Notes under the pieces: generated by a model
Told to the model about the DNA's origin: nothing
Seen by the model: the letters and a program-made list of their open reading frames with translations, nothing else
The model's database searches: none
Translations under genes and position numbers: made by a program
Assembly: GCA_025174535.1 (NCBI GenBank)
Contig: JALBUN010000010.1
Location: forward strand, 1,612,001 to 1,676,000
Length of the DNA stretch: 64,000 bases
Reading direction: 5' to 3'
Origin: Cantharellus purpuraceus
Lineage: Eukaryota; Basidiomycota; Agaricomycetes; Cantharellales; Hydnaceae
Shown here: positions 23,409 through 35,935 of the stretch, in pieces
Numbering within the stretch: position 1 is the stretch's first letter
Layout of the letters: each line of letters begins with the position of its first letter

Positions 23409-25623
23409 ATGTTGATAATGGATTTTCTGAGCGCACCAACTCTCAAGATCATTTTCTCTACTCTAGCTTTTCTAGCGGTTGTCAGTTTTACAAGACGACA
23501 GAATATCTCAAAAGGTTAGAGTTGACCTATTACTTGGCGAGCATGCTACGCTTATCACAACGGCTACCTCATCGCAGGGACTCGTCTGCCTCCAGGACCT
23601 CGTTGTTGGCCCATCATTGGCAATGCTGCCGATATGCCTAAGCAGCAGGAGTGGAAGACATTCGCAAGGTGGGCCAAGGAATATGGTAAATCTTCGTCAC
23701 CATAATATCACATTTATTTCTTATCATTTCACTAGGTGATTTGGTCTATCTCAACGTTCTTGGAAGGCCAATGATATCCGTCAGCTCTGCTGCTGTTTCC
23801 CAAGACCTGTTTGAGTCGAGGTCGTCATTATATTCTGATCGTCCCGATTTCCCCATGATGTCTTTGTACGCTGATGATTGTTTTACTTTACACGTCGTTT
23901 CTCACATATGAAACGTCTCTCAGGATGGGATCCGATTGGTCTTTTGGACATATGCATTATGGAGAACGATGGCGTTGGCACCGTAAGACGTTTCGTCAAT
24001 ATTTCAATGCTGCTGCGGTTATTGGCTATCGTGACATCCAAATGAAGCATACACGGTGAGATGTCTGGTGTTTCTTTCTCAAATAGTTCTAAGGCGGGGA
24101 TTGTCGCAAGCATTATGCTACGTAAACTACACGATTCACCTGAGCAGTTCCCTTTGCATCTTCGATATCTTCCTGGTGCGATTATCATGGAGGTGAGATA
24201 TGACTCATGGTTTGTCACGGTTTCGATTGGCTAATTAAATGACATACATGTTTCAGGTGGTGTATGGTATCAAAGTACTTCCCGTCAATGATCCATATAT
24301 CAAGATTGCTGAGAAAGCGCTGGAAGCTGCTTCAGCAGCCGGCAATCCTGGCACATACATGGTCGATATCATCCCAATCTGTTCGTTGTCTCAACACATT
24401 CCCTTATGTGTATTTCCTTATCCTTTTTCAGTGAGATATGTTCCTGAGTGGTTCCCAGGCGCCTCGTTCCAGAAAAAGGCGAGAATATGGCGCGAAGCGA
24501 TTCTTCAGTTGCCCTCAGTACCATTTGAAGCTGTAAAGGCAGCTCTCGTGAGTAAAAACGGTATCATGGACAATCCGAATGGCTCTCATGGCAGTCTCCA
24601 ATAGCGTGCCGGAACAGCGACACCTTCTGTCATGGCGTCCATGATCGAAGAAGCGTACGAAAAGAAGGATTTACCTCCTGATTATGAAGAAGAAATACGA
24701 AATAATGCAGCCGGAGCGTACTCAGCAGGTTCCGATACCGTAAGGAACGCAGCCCTCATTGCCTTCGGCACTTTTTAACTAATCGCTATGGTAGGCGGTC
24801 TCAGTTTTGTCAACCTTTTTACTTGCCATGGTCCTAAATCAGGATACACAACGGAAGGCGCAATCCGAACTTGATTCGGTCGTAGGGGACCGACTGCCTG
24901 AATTCGCCGATCGGGAACAGCTTCCTTATGTGCACGCAATATGCAAAGAGGTTCTCCGGTGGCATCCCGTGGCACCGTTGGGTTTCGCACATGCAGTCAC
25001 GCAAGACGACAGTTAGTTGAGACACTGTCATGCGAAGCATATGTACTGATCTTCATTCCATAGTTTACGGAAAATATTTCATCCCGAAAGGTAGCATTGT
25101 TATAGGAAATGCTTGGTAGGCTCTCACCTCCATATCTTTAGAAGCTATATAGAAGGGTTAGTTCTGTAGGACAATGCTTCACGATGAGAAGGAGTTTGGT
25201 CCGAAGACCGAGGAGTTCAGACCAGAGCGATTCTTCGAGCCTAGTGTCGCTGACCCCATGAATATTGCTTTCGGTTTCGGAAGACGGTATGCATGCTTGA
25301 ACCCGATTGATTCTGCTGTACTCATAATAGGGCAAAACAAAAAGAGTCTGTCCAGGTCAAGACTTGGCTGTGGACACGCTTTTTATCGCTATGGCTACCA
25401 TCCTGAAGCTATTCAGCATTTCGTTAGCAAAGGACGCTGACGGGAACGAGATCTCCGTCGAGGCAGAGTTCACATCAGGCTTCATATCGTTCGTATATAT
25501 TCTTACTTATTAACTGGGGCTCAATCTGCTCTTGAATGCAGCCATCCGGAGCCCTTCGTATGTTCCATCAAACCACGCTCAGCTGCGGCGAAAAGTCTGT
25601 TGTTGGAGTGCCCAAGTGAATAA
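23409..25623 (+). CDS. Cytochrome P450 monooxygenase
   Basis: A membrane-anchored haem monooxygenase of about 510 residues. The N-terminal helix reads LKIIFSTLAFLAVVSF after MLIMDFLSAPT and is followed by the hinge LPPGPRCWPIIGN. The I-helix has AGSDT, the K-helix KEVLRWHP (ExxR), the PERF region FRPERFFEP, and the haem loop FGFGRRVCPGQD. This Cys-ligand loop is only formed when the intron near 25289-25346 is removed. About nine introns are needed. The protein ends KSLLLECPSE at 25623. It resembles the large Agaricomycete P450 expansions annotated as 'O-methylsterigmatocystin oxidoreductase-like'; substrate and CYP family number are not assigned. All key residues are present, so it appears intact despite lying beside an LTR cluster. 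Confidence 0.88.
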
Positions 25624-26170
25624 GGTAATGCGTACTTGTAGTTCTGAACCTGATACCTACAAGCAGCTTATTGTCGCAGGTATTTCACATATCGAACATT
25701 TGAAAGGGTTCGGCTGTCGAGGTGCTTTGATGTTGTGGCGTGAAATCAATATTTCTTGTGTGAAACGGATTGAGAAGCATGTTAAAGTTTCACCAACACT
25801 CCCGACGAACAGCGAGTGATAACGGCAGTTGTGAGCCGTCAAATTACAATGCTCATAGCATCATTAGAGAGAAACCATTGAGCCACTTTGCGGGACATCT
25901 ATCTTATGACTGCTAAGGACATGGATATACATGATACCGACGAACAAGCTGTATATTCGCCCATGTAGAGGCCCAAATGTGACCAAGGACCGCCCAGAGT
26001 AACTGATAGTTCTTCATGATTCACAGTTGATCTACCAGCAGGGACCGTAATCTTGAGAATAGCGCCCACAATAGAGTACTTAATGATCCATAGGAACTAA
26101 TGCAAGGCATGAGCATCATTACACAATTTACAAGATAGACTCACGGTATGTCGTATGATAGTTATCAACG
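25624..26170. other. Intergenic region between convergent P450 and YAE1
   Basis: No gene is seen in these 550 bp; probably overlapping 3' flanks. Confidence 0.5.
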
Positions 26171-26847
26171 TCAGACTAATGGGATGTCCAAGCCAATTTC
26201 CTGTAGTACCTTGGATAACCGCATACGCAATCGATATAACTCCTCTACGGCAGGCTTAACTTGGTAATTCTCAGCATTGTCTATGAGAACACTGGTATAT
26301 ATCAGAGCGCCACTTGATTTCCCGGGATCCATGTGCTCCTTTGCGTGTTCTTCTGCTTGTAGATCCTGGGATGCCAAATCCTCTAGATGAATGTGCCCAA
26401 GGCTCCCGATGATGCTTCGAATCTCGTTTTTGCGTTGTTCGAGTAAATCAAAGTCTACATGGGGGACTTGCGATGATACAAAGCCGATAGCTGCATTGGC
26501 AACACCCCTTAGTAAGCCAATTTCCCTGCCTAAAGGCGCTCCAACTTGTGCAAAGCCTTCATCGAAGCCTTCCTGCAACGCTGATTCTTTTCCTGCGGTG
26601 ATGCCTTCCCGATATCCAGCCTGTACTAGGTCTTTACCTGCGACGAGAGCTGAGGTGCATGAAACACATTCCTTACATTTGTAAAATCATTGTCCAACTT
26701 AGACCATTCTCGATTTGGTCCATCATCAGTTTCTCCCCAGATTAGGTCGGCGTTTTCTAGTGTATCTGAGCCAGGCATAGAAAGAGTTGAAATATGTTTT
26801 GTCTGTAGGGCCACAATGTCTGACTCAGAAGGACCGGGTAGCATCAT
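26171..26847 (-). CDS. YAE1: Yae1-domain protein
   Basis: Yae1 works with Lto1 to deliver the Fe-S cluster machinery to the ABC protein Rli1, needed for ribosome recycling and biogenesis. After removal of a 56-bp intron (26621-26676) the exons join as DNDFTN-AGYREGITAGKESALQEGFDEGFAQVG. The deca-GX3 motif of the family (Gly-x3 repeats in GYREGITAGKE...QEGFDEGFAQVGAPLGREIG) is intact. The first ATG is 26847; the frame upstream is open only from a GTG. The C-terminal half is helical and less conserved, ending LSKVLQEIGLDIPLV. About 205 residues. It is divergent from the SET gene, 82 bp between start codons. Confidence 0.88.
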
Positions 26848-26929
26848 GCTTTCGTCGTCGAAATGCTGGAGTGACAGTGTGACCGTTACACGTGCTCTCA
26901 CAGAGCTAGTCTCCTTGGCTCACGAGTAA
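26848..26929. promoter_or_regulatory. Very short divergent promoter, YAE1 / SET gene
   Basis: Only 82 bp separate the opposite start codons at 26847 and 26930. Core promoters must therefore overlap each other or the 5' ends of the genes. No TATA box is obvious. Confidence 0.55.
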
Positions 26930-28502
26930 ATGCCTCCACGACGGAGAGCCCGCGAAGAGAAGGGAAACGCGAAAACCATTGCTGATGGTGATGATGCTCA
27001 AACGGATGCATCCGCGAAAAATGTAAGTGATTCCGACCATGGGTTTTCGTCCTCAAAGCGTTCATTACTTCGCAACCCTGCAGGCAAAATCCAAAGATTC
27101 AAACTTAGAGCGTCAAATTAGAAATGCTCTTATTCGTCTGATGATTTGTTCTATTCTGGTGGTCCTTATGAGGCGATTCAACACTGAGGTTAAAGAATCC
27201 CATGATAAAGTTATACCTTGGGAAGTTATCGACCTCCCTGGGCGTGGAAAGGGGATGGTCGCAACACGTCTTATAAACGTATGATGGTGATGCTTCACAC
27301 TGACCAAAAATTCTCGCTCATTGCAATCCCAGCAAGGAGAACGAATATTGGCTGAACGACCTCTCTTCGTCGTTCCCCAACAAAGTCTGCTCACATTTGC
27401 TATGTTTTGACCATCTTTTTCATAAGCTTTCAGTTATCGGAAGCCCAATTGAGTTGGTCAACTCACATCTGAAAGCTCTTTCGGACGAGCAGCGGGCTGC
27501 GTTTCTGGAGCTCTCATATGTGGACTCAGGGTTGGATATCCCACAAGAGAATATTCCACTCTCAATATTTCAAACAAACGGAATATCTGCGGGAAAATCG
27601 GATGTGGGAATATTCCCCAAGACTGCAAGACTGAATCACGCCTGTTCTGCGGGGTTTAATTCGGTGTACTCGTGGCGGGAGACGAACAAAACCTTGTGTT
27701 TGTGTTGTTTTGTTAAATCGCCGTTGATCTGATCGGTTTGTATCACTCTCAGTTGTTCACGCATTGAAACAAATCCAGGCTGGAGAAGTTCGTTATCAGT
27801 AACAATCCCTTTCATGTTCTTAACACCTTTGCAGGAATTGCTCACCACGTACTTTGACACAAAAAGGTCTCGAGATGAACGCAGGTAGACAAGACTACTA
27901 GACTAGACGGCGAAGGATATGCTAATGCACACAATATAGAAACTACCTGGCACAGGTGTACAAGTTCAACTGCTCTTGTCAGGTTTGCTCTTTGCCCCCG
28001 AATGAGTCTCGCGCTTCCGACTTGCGATTACAATCCATGAGTACATCATATCATAAGTTCCAGACCTGGGGCAGGCACGAGATCAGCGGCCTTGAAGCTC
28101 TTGATTTGGTACGCACGATATGGCGGGTTGGGGAAGACGAGGGTTATTGGAGCGAGTGCGTGGATGAGAATTTCAGCTAATTTTTATGTAGTGAACTTCG
28201 GACAGACGTGGGCAGCTTGCAGCGGACGCTGCCCATATCGCCGCAGCTCACTCCGAGTTAGTTCTTTCCCTTTCCCTTTCTTTTTATGATTAGACTAGAT
28301 GCTGACCTATCATTGTTTACTTCTCAGTGAGCATGCGGCACTACAATGGATGAACCTTTCGCGGGAATGGTACGGCTACGAATTAGGGCAAGATAGTGAA
28401 CAGGTCGAAGGGATGCATGCAATAATCGAGGACCCGCGGCGACATCCTGCATGGGCCAGTCGAAATCACATGGAGGTCGGGGACCTAAATTATGGAAAAT
28501 AA
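26930..28502 (+). CDS. SET-domain protein (SMYD/SET5-like)
   Basis: A predicted protein-lysine methyltransferase. SET motifs in order: DLPGRGKGMVATRLI (N-SET, GxG), QGERILAERPLFVVP, FPKTARLNHACSAGFNSVY (the R/NHxC core), AGEELLTTYFDTKRSRDERR (the GEEL-Y motif) and the post-SET cysteines FNCSCQVCSLP. A helical C-terminal part follows, ending SRNHMEVGDLNYGK at 28502. About seven introns are needed, the first 27023-27083. The short basic N-terminus MPPRRRAREEKGNAK may be a nuclear signal. Exon borders at 27110-27190 and near 27380-27450 are uncertain because two frames look plausible there. Histone versus non-histone target cannot be told. Confidence 0.83.
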
Positions 28503-29292
28503 ATATTTTGGACTATGGTCGTTGAGTATGGCAAGCCATGAAGTGTTGTGTTTTAACTTTTTCACCATCGGAGCTTGACTGTATGTGCTTACATGTACGA
28601 ATGCCTCTGTCCATGGAGTCTGTGTAAGATTCCAGGCACAAGAGCATATAACATCAAATGGTGCATGTCCCCGACACCAAGTCACACCTCTGGTTCATTC
28701 ACTGGCGCGCGTGGAGTCTCTGGATGATCATCGATCATCGTCCACGTAGAACCCGACCTTGTATAGAGTATGAATCCCTTCCAAAAACCCTCACGTGCGA
28801 CCAAGAAAAATCTGCACAAACCCACTCTTTTGTCTAGCAGCACCTCGATCAAGATCGGTTTGACTCTAGCCAGGTGTACGACCTTCAACTACATATAATA
28901 TTGCCAGGACTCATGCCAAACATCAATGGCTACTGCTGATGGAAGGCAAATCACACAGGTCCAATCGATTTGATGTCAAGGGCTTTGACAGTGATGTATG
29001 TTCCCTTGACGCTGTGGGGAGTTGATTTCCACACTTTAGAATAAATTAGAGCATATACCTACCCCTTAGCTTTGATCAACCTCCTTGCTAAGATACCTGT
29101 TATCCTGAACAGCTCTAAGCTTGCTGTGATGTGATTCTCCCATATAATCAGGCCTGTAAGTCAGAAGTGTATACTTCGAGATATCTCAGCACTGTACGAA
29201 ACACAAACCTGATCTTCCAATGAACGAACGCAAGCGAAACAATGAACCCACGCAATTATAACACTCTTCATCTCTAATTTTTCGCTCATTAA
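28503..29292. other. Intergenic region between convergent SET gene and EFL1
   Basis: About 790 bp without a recognisable gene. A minus-strand frame at 28682-28888 is open for 68 codons but has no known motif. Confidence 0.45.
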
Positions 29293-32200
29293 TCATCTCT
29301 TCAGTGTTCTCTGTTTCTCGGCAAATTCCACGATCTTCTTTTCCACAAACATCCCCTTGCGTTCTCGTATCCCATTCATGTATACTCTGGCAATGTTTTC
29401 TCTGTCCGCCTTCTCGCCAAGGTCTTCAAGTTCTTCCTCGGTCGTTGGGACCCAGAAGGGGTCCTGGTCGAAGAGTTCGTATCTGATCTCGTGTGTAAGT
29501 CAAATGTCAGGGAATTCTCCGATAACACGCACCCGCTAAAGATAAGTTGTGGGCTAGCAGCTCCAGACGTCCTCTTGCGGATATCTGCGAGTGGTCGGTT
29601 GACGAAGAAACAAATATGACTGCTACTTACCCTCTGCAAAACCAAAGCTCTCTACTACTGGTAGTAGGGCCTTGACGGTGAAGAAACTAGTCCCCTCTTT
29701 CATTTCTTCAGCGACAATGCGCCCGCGTCGTTTAGCCACTGTGGCGTAAACCTTTCCAAGAACATCGGCTACATACTGGTTAAGGGGGAGCATTCTAGTA
29801 AGGGCATGGAGAAAGCTTACTGGATGCTTGAATATCACATGTATACATGGCGAGCATTAGTCGGGGTGACCAGTCGAGCATGCCAACTTTACAGGCCTCT
29901 TTGATCGCCGATATGAGCGAGCCTGACGCCTGAGCAGTCCCTGTGTTGACTGTAAACGAGTCAAGATGACGTAGGTACACGCCTTGTTCAGAATTTACCG
30001 CCATTGCCTTCATTCTCCATCAGCTCCACATCCACAACGTCAAAGGCCATTCCGACTACAGGCTCGCCGCATAAGGGTCCTTGAAATGTGGCGATTTGGA
30101 ATCCGGCCTCAATGCTGTCTTCAAAATCACGTAACATTCTCGAACCCGAAGATCGTGCAGTGCGATCACGGATACTAGTCGAAATCATCACAACCTGATA
30201 GCAGACAGACGCAGAAGCATACACACGAATTTACAATAGCACCCGGTCGTCGATCTATCAGAAGGTTTGGTCCGACTTTGAGGGGGCCGAAAGACCATAT
30301 ATGGTCACATGTACCTTTCCATTCTGGTCCCGCTTTAGCGAACAAGTCCGCGAGTACACCCCAGAACTCATGATCTCGAACTGTAGGTCTTCGTTCCACA
30401 TCCCCTTCTGTCCCGCCGGGAATATCTAGGTCATCATCTTCTGCTTCACGAACGACTAACTCTGTGGGCACGGAGGCTTCGAAACCTGTCTGCGTGCGCT
30501 CACTCCGTTGGGGGATGCGAGCTTCCGCGTCCCGTCTTATCTTCTTCAAGAGAGAAATGTTAGCTTGTAAAAAATCGACGATCTCTGCTGGTAAAGGCTG
30601 TGCTCGAAGTTTGAATTCCACACCACCATGTGAACTGGATGCAGTTGCGGTACCACGCTGAACGTTGGGACCCGCCTTGGGAGGTGGAAGGTCTATCCTA
30701 TGATTCTAAGGGGCTGTGCTATAGAAGATAGTAAAGAGACATACCTGAGGCGCGGATTGCTGTTTCACGGAAAGGTACGATAGGCTTGGAGGCTTGTATT
30801 TCCACCTTTGCGAAACGCTCCCGAAGGTCTTTGAGACAACGCTATCAATTCAGTTAGTGATGGCAGAACGTGGAGGTGACAACATATGTCACCTCCAAAT
30901 GAAGCTCTCCAGCAGTCAGTATTACATGTTCACCTGTCTGTTGCTGGAATGTTTCAACGCATGGATCACTTTGACTCAGTAAACGTAGGCCATGGACAAC
31001 TTTGGGCATGTCGGCTGAGGATTACAATTTAGACACTAGAGGCGAGCCAGCCTGTAAGGACTCACCAGGAATCACGGACTCCAAGGCAACTCTGACAATT
31101 GGAGGAGACTAGATAGATGGATGTAAAGACAACACTGCTAGGTCTCCAGGAAATAACACACCTGACGATTAACGCCTCCAAGGTTTAGCAAGTGTCCTGG
31201 ACTATCATCAGTTATGGAAGTTGCTCCCTGAGTGTCACCACGTGCACAAAGAGTGGCATTCCTCCACACTTTTCCCTCAAGACCACAGATTGCAAAGACG
31301 TTTCCAGCTTTGACCTTTTCGACGGGGACCAGCTCCCTTCCCATCATAATATAAAGGCCTCGAACCTGAGCCGTTAGTACGTATCGGGTGTTTTTTGCGT
31401 GTGTTGGGGGGAGCGAATTATTGTATTTCGGGAGTACGCAGTGTACCGAGCTGTTCACCTGGATTGTACCAGAGTATAATCTCGCAAAGCCTAATAGAGT
31501 TTCCTCAACAGTCTCCTCTTGAACCGTATCGGCAGGATCATTCGGCGATGGGGTCGTCTCACCGGAGATAGTGTTGTGGAGAGCGATGCTGTTTGCGTCT
31601 TCCACCTGTGCTGCGGACTCTCTGGCTTCTCTTGCCTCTCTTCCCCGTCTTCGCATTTCTTCAGCAGTGAGTGCTTTTGGTTTCTTCTCGGGGAGCTCCT
31701 TCGTGGGTACTGCAAACATCTTGCTGACATAGGCAACAACGAAGGCATCCTCCCCACCATCGCATTGCCATAGATTGGCTTCTAACTGATTTTTTGGCTG
31801 CACAGTTTCTTCATGAAGGTCGGGGTATAGCATTTTTGGGATACGAGAACGTTGCGCCGATGAAGGCGGGGGGATGACTTCCACCACTGCTTGGATTGTG
31901 CAAGTGGACAAGGACAACCATTGAGAGAATACGGCACTAAGCAGATGTCGCGCGTCCTTGGATTTCAGATCTCGTGGTGGAATCTTCAAGTTCAGCGTGG
32001 TGACAATCTTGGAAACTTTGTCAGAGTTTCTAAAGCCTTCATATTAGCGTACGTCTGAGATGGGGAAATATAAGCTCACGGATTCAAAACTATACTGTCA
32101 TAAACAGCCCAAATGTTATCCAGAACAAATTGTACGAAAAGGGGCTTGAGATTTCGACCACGAAGGTGCTTATAACTAATAACCCTCTTGGTTTTCGGAT

Positions 32201-33158
32201 CCAAATAAAAGTCCCCCCAAAGGACTTTCCGAAGATTAGTCTCCTTGATTCCCAATCTGGCTGCAAATAGCTGAGCAAACTTTCCCACTCGGAAGCCCCA
32301 GCCGTCAATAGCAGAAGCAAATATGACATTGCCACGATCGGGGGCAAAGTAAATGTCTTCGTCGTCTTTCTCTTCAAAGCGATCTGTTAGCGTGTTGTCA
32401 GATGCGGCATCGCTGCCTGCTTCCTGAGCCGTGAGTTCTTTGCGCTCTGCGAGACGCCGTTCTCTTTCCTCACGCCAGCGTAGGTCGTCCTCCATTCTCT
32501 CACCCGCAAAGAAGCTTCCCATGACAGCGTTTACCTGCTCAATCAATTGAGACAAGTGGTGGTATGCTTCGACTGGGGACAACCTGAGCTCTGTGATGAG
32601 ACGGTCAAATTTGTTGATGACGAGGATGGGGCGCAAGCGATCCAGCCACGCTTGTCGTAGAACAGCAATCGTCTATATACTTGTCTAAGGTCAGAGGCTG
32701 CGATGCACGGCGAATGATGCTAACCTGAGTGCACACGCCTTCCACAACGTCCACAAGCACAAGAGCTCCATCACACAACCGTGACGCGGTAGAAACTTCA
32801 CTTGAAAAGTCGACGTGACCAGGTGTATCAATCAGATTGACAACATAGTTTCTGGGAGAGCTTCCTATTGGTACATGCACGTCAAGCCAATTGCCCATAT
32901 AACCAACTCGATGCGACACACACCACCATCTGCCGTCTTCTCCATCACCTTAAAGTGCAGGGAAACGGCACTGCTCTCCATGGTGATGCCTCGCTGCTGT
33001 TCATCTTCTCTACTGTCCATGTAACGTATTTTGCCAGCCATACGAGAGGAAATTATATTATTGGCGGCGAGCAAAGAGTCCACAAATGTCGTCTTTCCAT
33101 GGTCGACGTGCCCAATGGTTTGGATAACTCGGACATCCTCAGCCTCAGGTGATGCCAT
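29293..33158 (-). CDS. EFL1: Cytoplasmic 60S maturation GTPase Efl1/Ria1
   Basis: An EF2-like GTPase that, with Sdo1/SBDS, releases the anti-association factor Tif6/eIF6 from pre-60S subunits. G motifs: GHVDHGKTT (G1), [10 protein letters not shown] (G2), [12 protein letters not shown] (G3), NKFDRL (G4) and [10 protein letters not shown] near G5. Domain II follows ([24 protein letters not shown], written in parts: [21 protein letters not shown]). A charged insert typical of this protein, not of EF2, is visible ([19 protein letters not shown]). Domain IV has [14 protein letters not shown] and [12 protein letters not shown]; domain V has [15 protein letters not shown]. The C-terminus [20 protein letters not shown] is diagnostic of Efl1. 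About ten introns. The start ATG at 33158 is 108 bp from the divergent adenosine kinase. Confidence 0.93.
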
Positions 33159-33266
33159 TAATGGAGAATTAGTGCAGTGACGGTCAATGTACGCCCATAC
33201 GGATCCACAGCTGGCCCAACCTTTGGCCTCAGGCTCCACCTTTATTCGATACCATTTTGTCCAACC
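33159..33266. promoter_or_regulatory. Short divergent promoter, EFL1 / adenosine kinase
   Basis: The start codons at 33158 (minus) and 33267 (plus) are 108 bp apart. The interval must hold both transcription starts. A pyrimidine-rich run lies just before the adenosine kinase ATG. Confidence 0.6.
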
Positions 33267-34714
33267 ATGTCTGCCCCTCCTTACTCTCTTTTTGCGATGG
33301 GAAATCCGTTGCTAGACATTCAGGTATGCGTCTCGGGGTTCTCACAGCAGATTGAGCTTGTTCAAGCTTATGGACAGGTCAGGGATGGGGAGGAACTTTT
33401 GAAAAAGTACAATCTCAAAGCCAACGATGCTATCCTTGCCGGGGAATCCCATGCTCCTATGTTCGAGACATATGTTTTTCTTCTAGCTGCCGCCTGACTC
33501 ATTCTCGCTCGTATTTGTCAGTTATGAGGAAATAACGACAAAGTACAAGGTATCCTACGTCGCTGGAGGTGCAGCTCAGAATGCTGCCCGTGCTGCTGCA
33601 GTATGTTCTTTCTTCTCGCGGGCTCTCCTCGTTTACATGGTGGACCTATAGTACGTACTACCGCCCAACTCGGTAGTGTATACAGGCGCGGTTGGGAAGG
33701 ATGCTTTTGCAGATCAATTACGGACTGCAAACCAGAAAGAGAGCGTAGAGAGCGCCTACTATGTAGTAGAAGGCGAACAGACGGGAGCATGTGCCGTGGT
33801 ATTAACGGGACACGACAGGTGAGGCTGTCTGCCTTGTGTTTCTATCATTGTGACCGACAAGGGATTGTACAGGTCCCTCGTTACTACCCTCCGTGCCGCA
33901 GAGAAGTTTCAGCCATCTCATCTGTCCTCCTCATCGATTGCGCCACTGATCGAGAGTGCCAAATACTTCTACGTTGAGGGCTTCTTCTTAACTCACGGAG
34001 TCGAGAGCACTTTGGAACTGGCGAAGAAAGCTGCTGCGGCTGGCAAGGTTCGCTTTTCCTCCTGTCGCTGCATTATATCTACTGATGCTGACCCAAACAC
34101 CGTAAGGTATTCGTCACCAACCTCTCCGCGCCGTTCATCCCCCAGTTTTTCAAAGCGCAGTTGGACAGTGTGTTGCCGTACTGTGATATCGTCATTGGCA
34201 ACGAGGCAGAGGCGGGATCCTACGCTACTGCTCACGGTCTCCCTTCTCCCACTGACCTACCGGCGATCGCCAAGTCCATCGCCGCCCTCCCCAAAACAAA
34301 TGGATCGCGACCGCGAATTGTGGTCATTACCCATGGAGCAGAATCGACTATCCTCGTCTCCTCGGATGACCTAGATCACCCAAAGGTTGGCTCTATTTCT
34401 TTGCAGTTAACGAGACACATTGGCTGATTATATCGGCGTTTCCGTGTAGATATACCCGGTCACCAAGCTTTCTGAGGACCAGATCGTGGACACAAATGGC
34501 GCCGGAGATATGTTCGCGGGAGGCTTCGTCGGGGCACTCATCCTCGGCAAGTCTACCGATGAAGCCATGGAGGTCGGTCACCGAACGGGCGCGATGTGCG
34601 TTGGGCAGGTATGATAACTTGTTTTGATTCCGGCCGTTGTGTTGACATTGACTTGGGAAACGTGTGCAGGTGGGACCGCAGCTCCGGTGGCCGAAAGAAA
34701 ATGTCATCTCATAG
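33267..34714 (+). CDS. ADO1: Adenosine kinase
   Basis: A PfkB-family kinase converting adenosine to AMP with ATP, which also supports the methyl cycle by removing adenosine. It begins [36 protein letters not shown] is the PfkB signature 1 region binding the nucleoside; [13 protein letters not shown] follows. The segment [16 protein letters not shown] and the anion-hole and catalytic motif [15 protein letters not shown] (general base Asp) are intact. The end [14 protein letters not shown] is typical. About seven introns. Length about 345 residues, as in other adenosine kinases. Convergent with the DUF202 gene, 499 bp apart. Confidence 0.94.
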
Positions 34715-35213
34715 ATGGATAGAATAGATCTGCAACAAAGTCAGAAGACTTATCATAATGTTCAACACCTAGTTAACATGTAGCTTATGAGCGGATTCAA
34801 CTCCTTGTATGGATTCAACTCCTTTCCGTGCTTATCTTGCATTCACTTGTGATCAACGTGGGCATGATTGTTTGTGACGACGCGTGACCAGAACGCCAAT
34901 GCTGTCCGGTTTACTGTAAGAGCCTGAACAGTTATTTATTTACATGATTGCTAGTATCGAATGACTATCCACAGTACCCACAATTGGGGACACCAGCTTG
35001 GGGTTCTCCTCACATCCTCAGGTTATATATATATAGGCGTGAGTCGCCGGCGACATTGATTTAGTGCAACCAGATGCGGCAGAGTCGCATGACGATCTGG
35101 TATGCCGAAACGTCAAGGGTCCAATTTACCCATTGACGACCAAAAACTCCTTACAAGAGGAAGCCAGATGGACGGGTGGTGGGTCCTGAACCTGAACTTG
35201 CGAACAGCGCCAC
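34715..35213. other. Intergenic region between convergent genes
   Basis: About 500 bp with no gene. A short 'tatatatata' run lies near 35025. Confidence 0.5.
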
Positions 35214-35935
35214 TCAAGACGGTAGGGCCACGAGGACACCAAAAGTGACGGCCACAAGAGCAGCAAGGACGGCAGTGATGAAGACAATCGTGGTGCGTGC
35301 GGCGGGGAACAGACCGCGCGCCATTGCTGATTGGATTTTAAAGAATCGAAACACGCCTTTTGGAATATTAGATTAGTTGAGGTGCAGCCGAGACCGCTTA
35401 CCGATGCCGAGAATGCAGAGAGCGAGCATGACGGTAGTCGCACCAAGCGGTCGTGCAAAGTTTCGTAGAGAAATATGCGAACCCGCGAGGTGTTGGATAT
35501 TGTTCATAGACTCTGAGATAGTGAATAGTTGCACAAGGGCTGGTGTACGGTGCGGGCAGAGAATGAGGTGAAGGAAGCGGGGATGTAGGGATACATACCA
35601 ACGCCAGTGCCAGCAATGGAAAGACTCGTTCGCACGTATGCGAGCCATGTGCGTTCATTTGCTAGATGATCGCGCGCGACGGAGCCTGTGTTCTCGAGGA
35701 CGAGAGACACTGGCGGGGCCAGGGATCTCAGGAGGCGCGCTAGCGAGAATCCACCTGTATTTAAGCTTGAGGAGACAATGTGAGCGGTGGCACTGGGAGA
35801 TGAGGAATCGCAATTGTTCTTTGGTCGTGTGATCTTGGATGGTGTCTCATCGTCGGTGTCGTTGATGTCTGGAAGAGGCGATGAGACACGGCGTGACTCG
35901 TTATCAGGAGCTCGTTCAACAGCTGTGGCAGACAT
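35214..35935 (-). CDS. DUF202 (YidH-type) membrane protein
   Basis: A small membrane protein with a DUF202 domain, the same domain that forms the membrane part of VTC polyphosphate synthase subunits. The hallmark ARDHLANERTWLAYVRTSLS precedes the first membrane helix; further helices are visible in LGATTVMLALCILGIG and IVFITAVLAALVAVTFGVLVALPS. The N-terminus is polar (residues 1 to about 50, Ser/Pro/Asp-rich). The start is the ATG at 35935; an upstream in-frame GTG at 35944 extends the frame but is not needed. Two introns. No SPX or catalytic VTC domain is present, so it is probably a stand-alone DUF202 protein, possibly vacuolar. Confidence 0.82.

Noticed and set aside
28682..28888. Small minus-strand gene between the SET gene and EFL1
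   Set aside because: 68 codons, no ATG-supported family match and no neighbouring exons.
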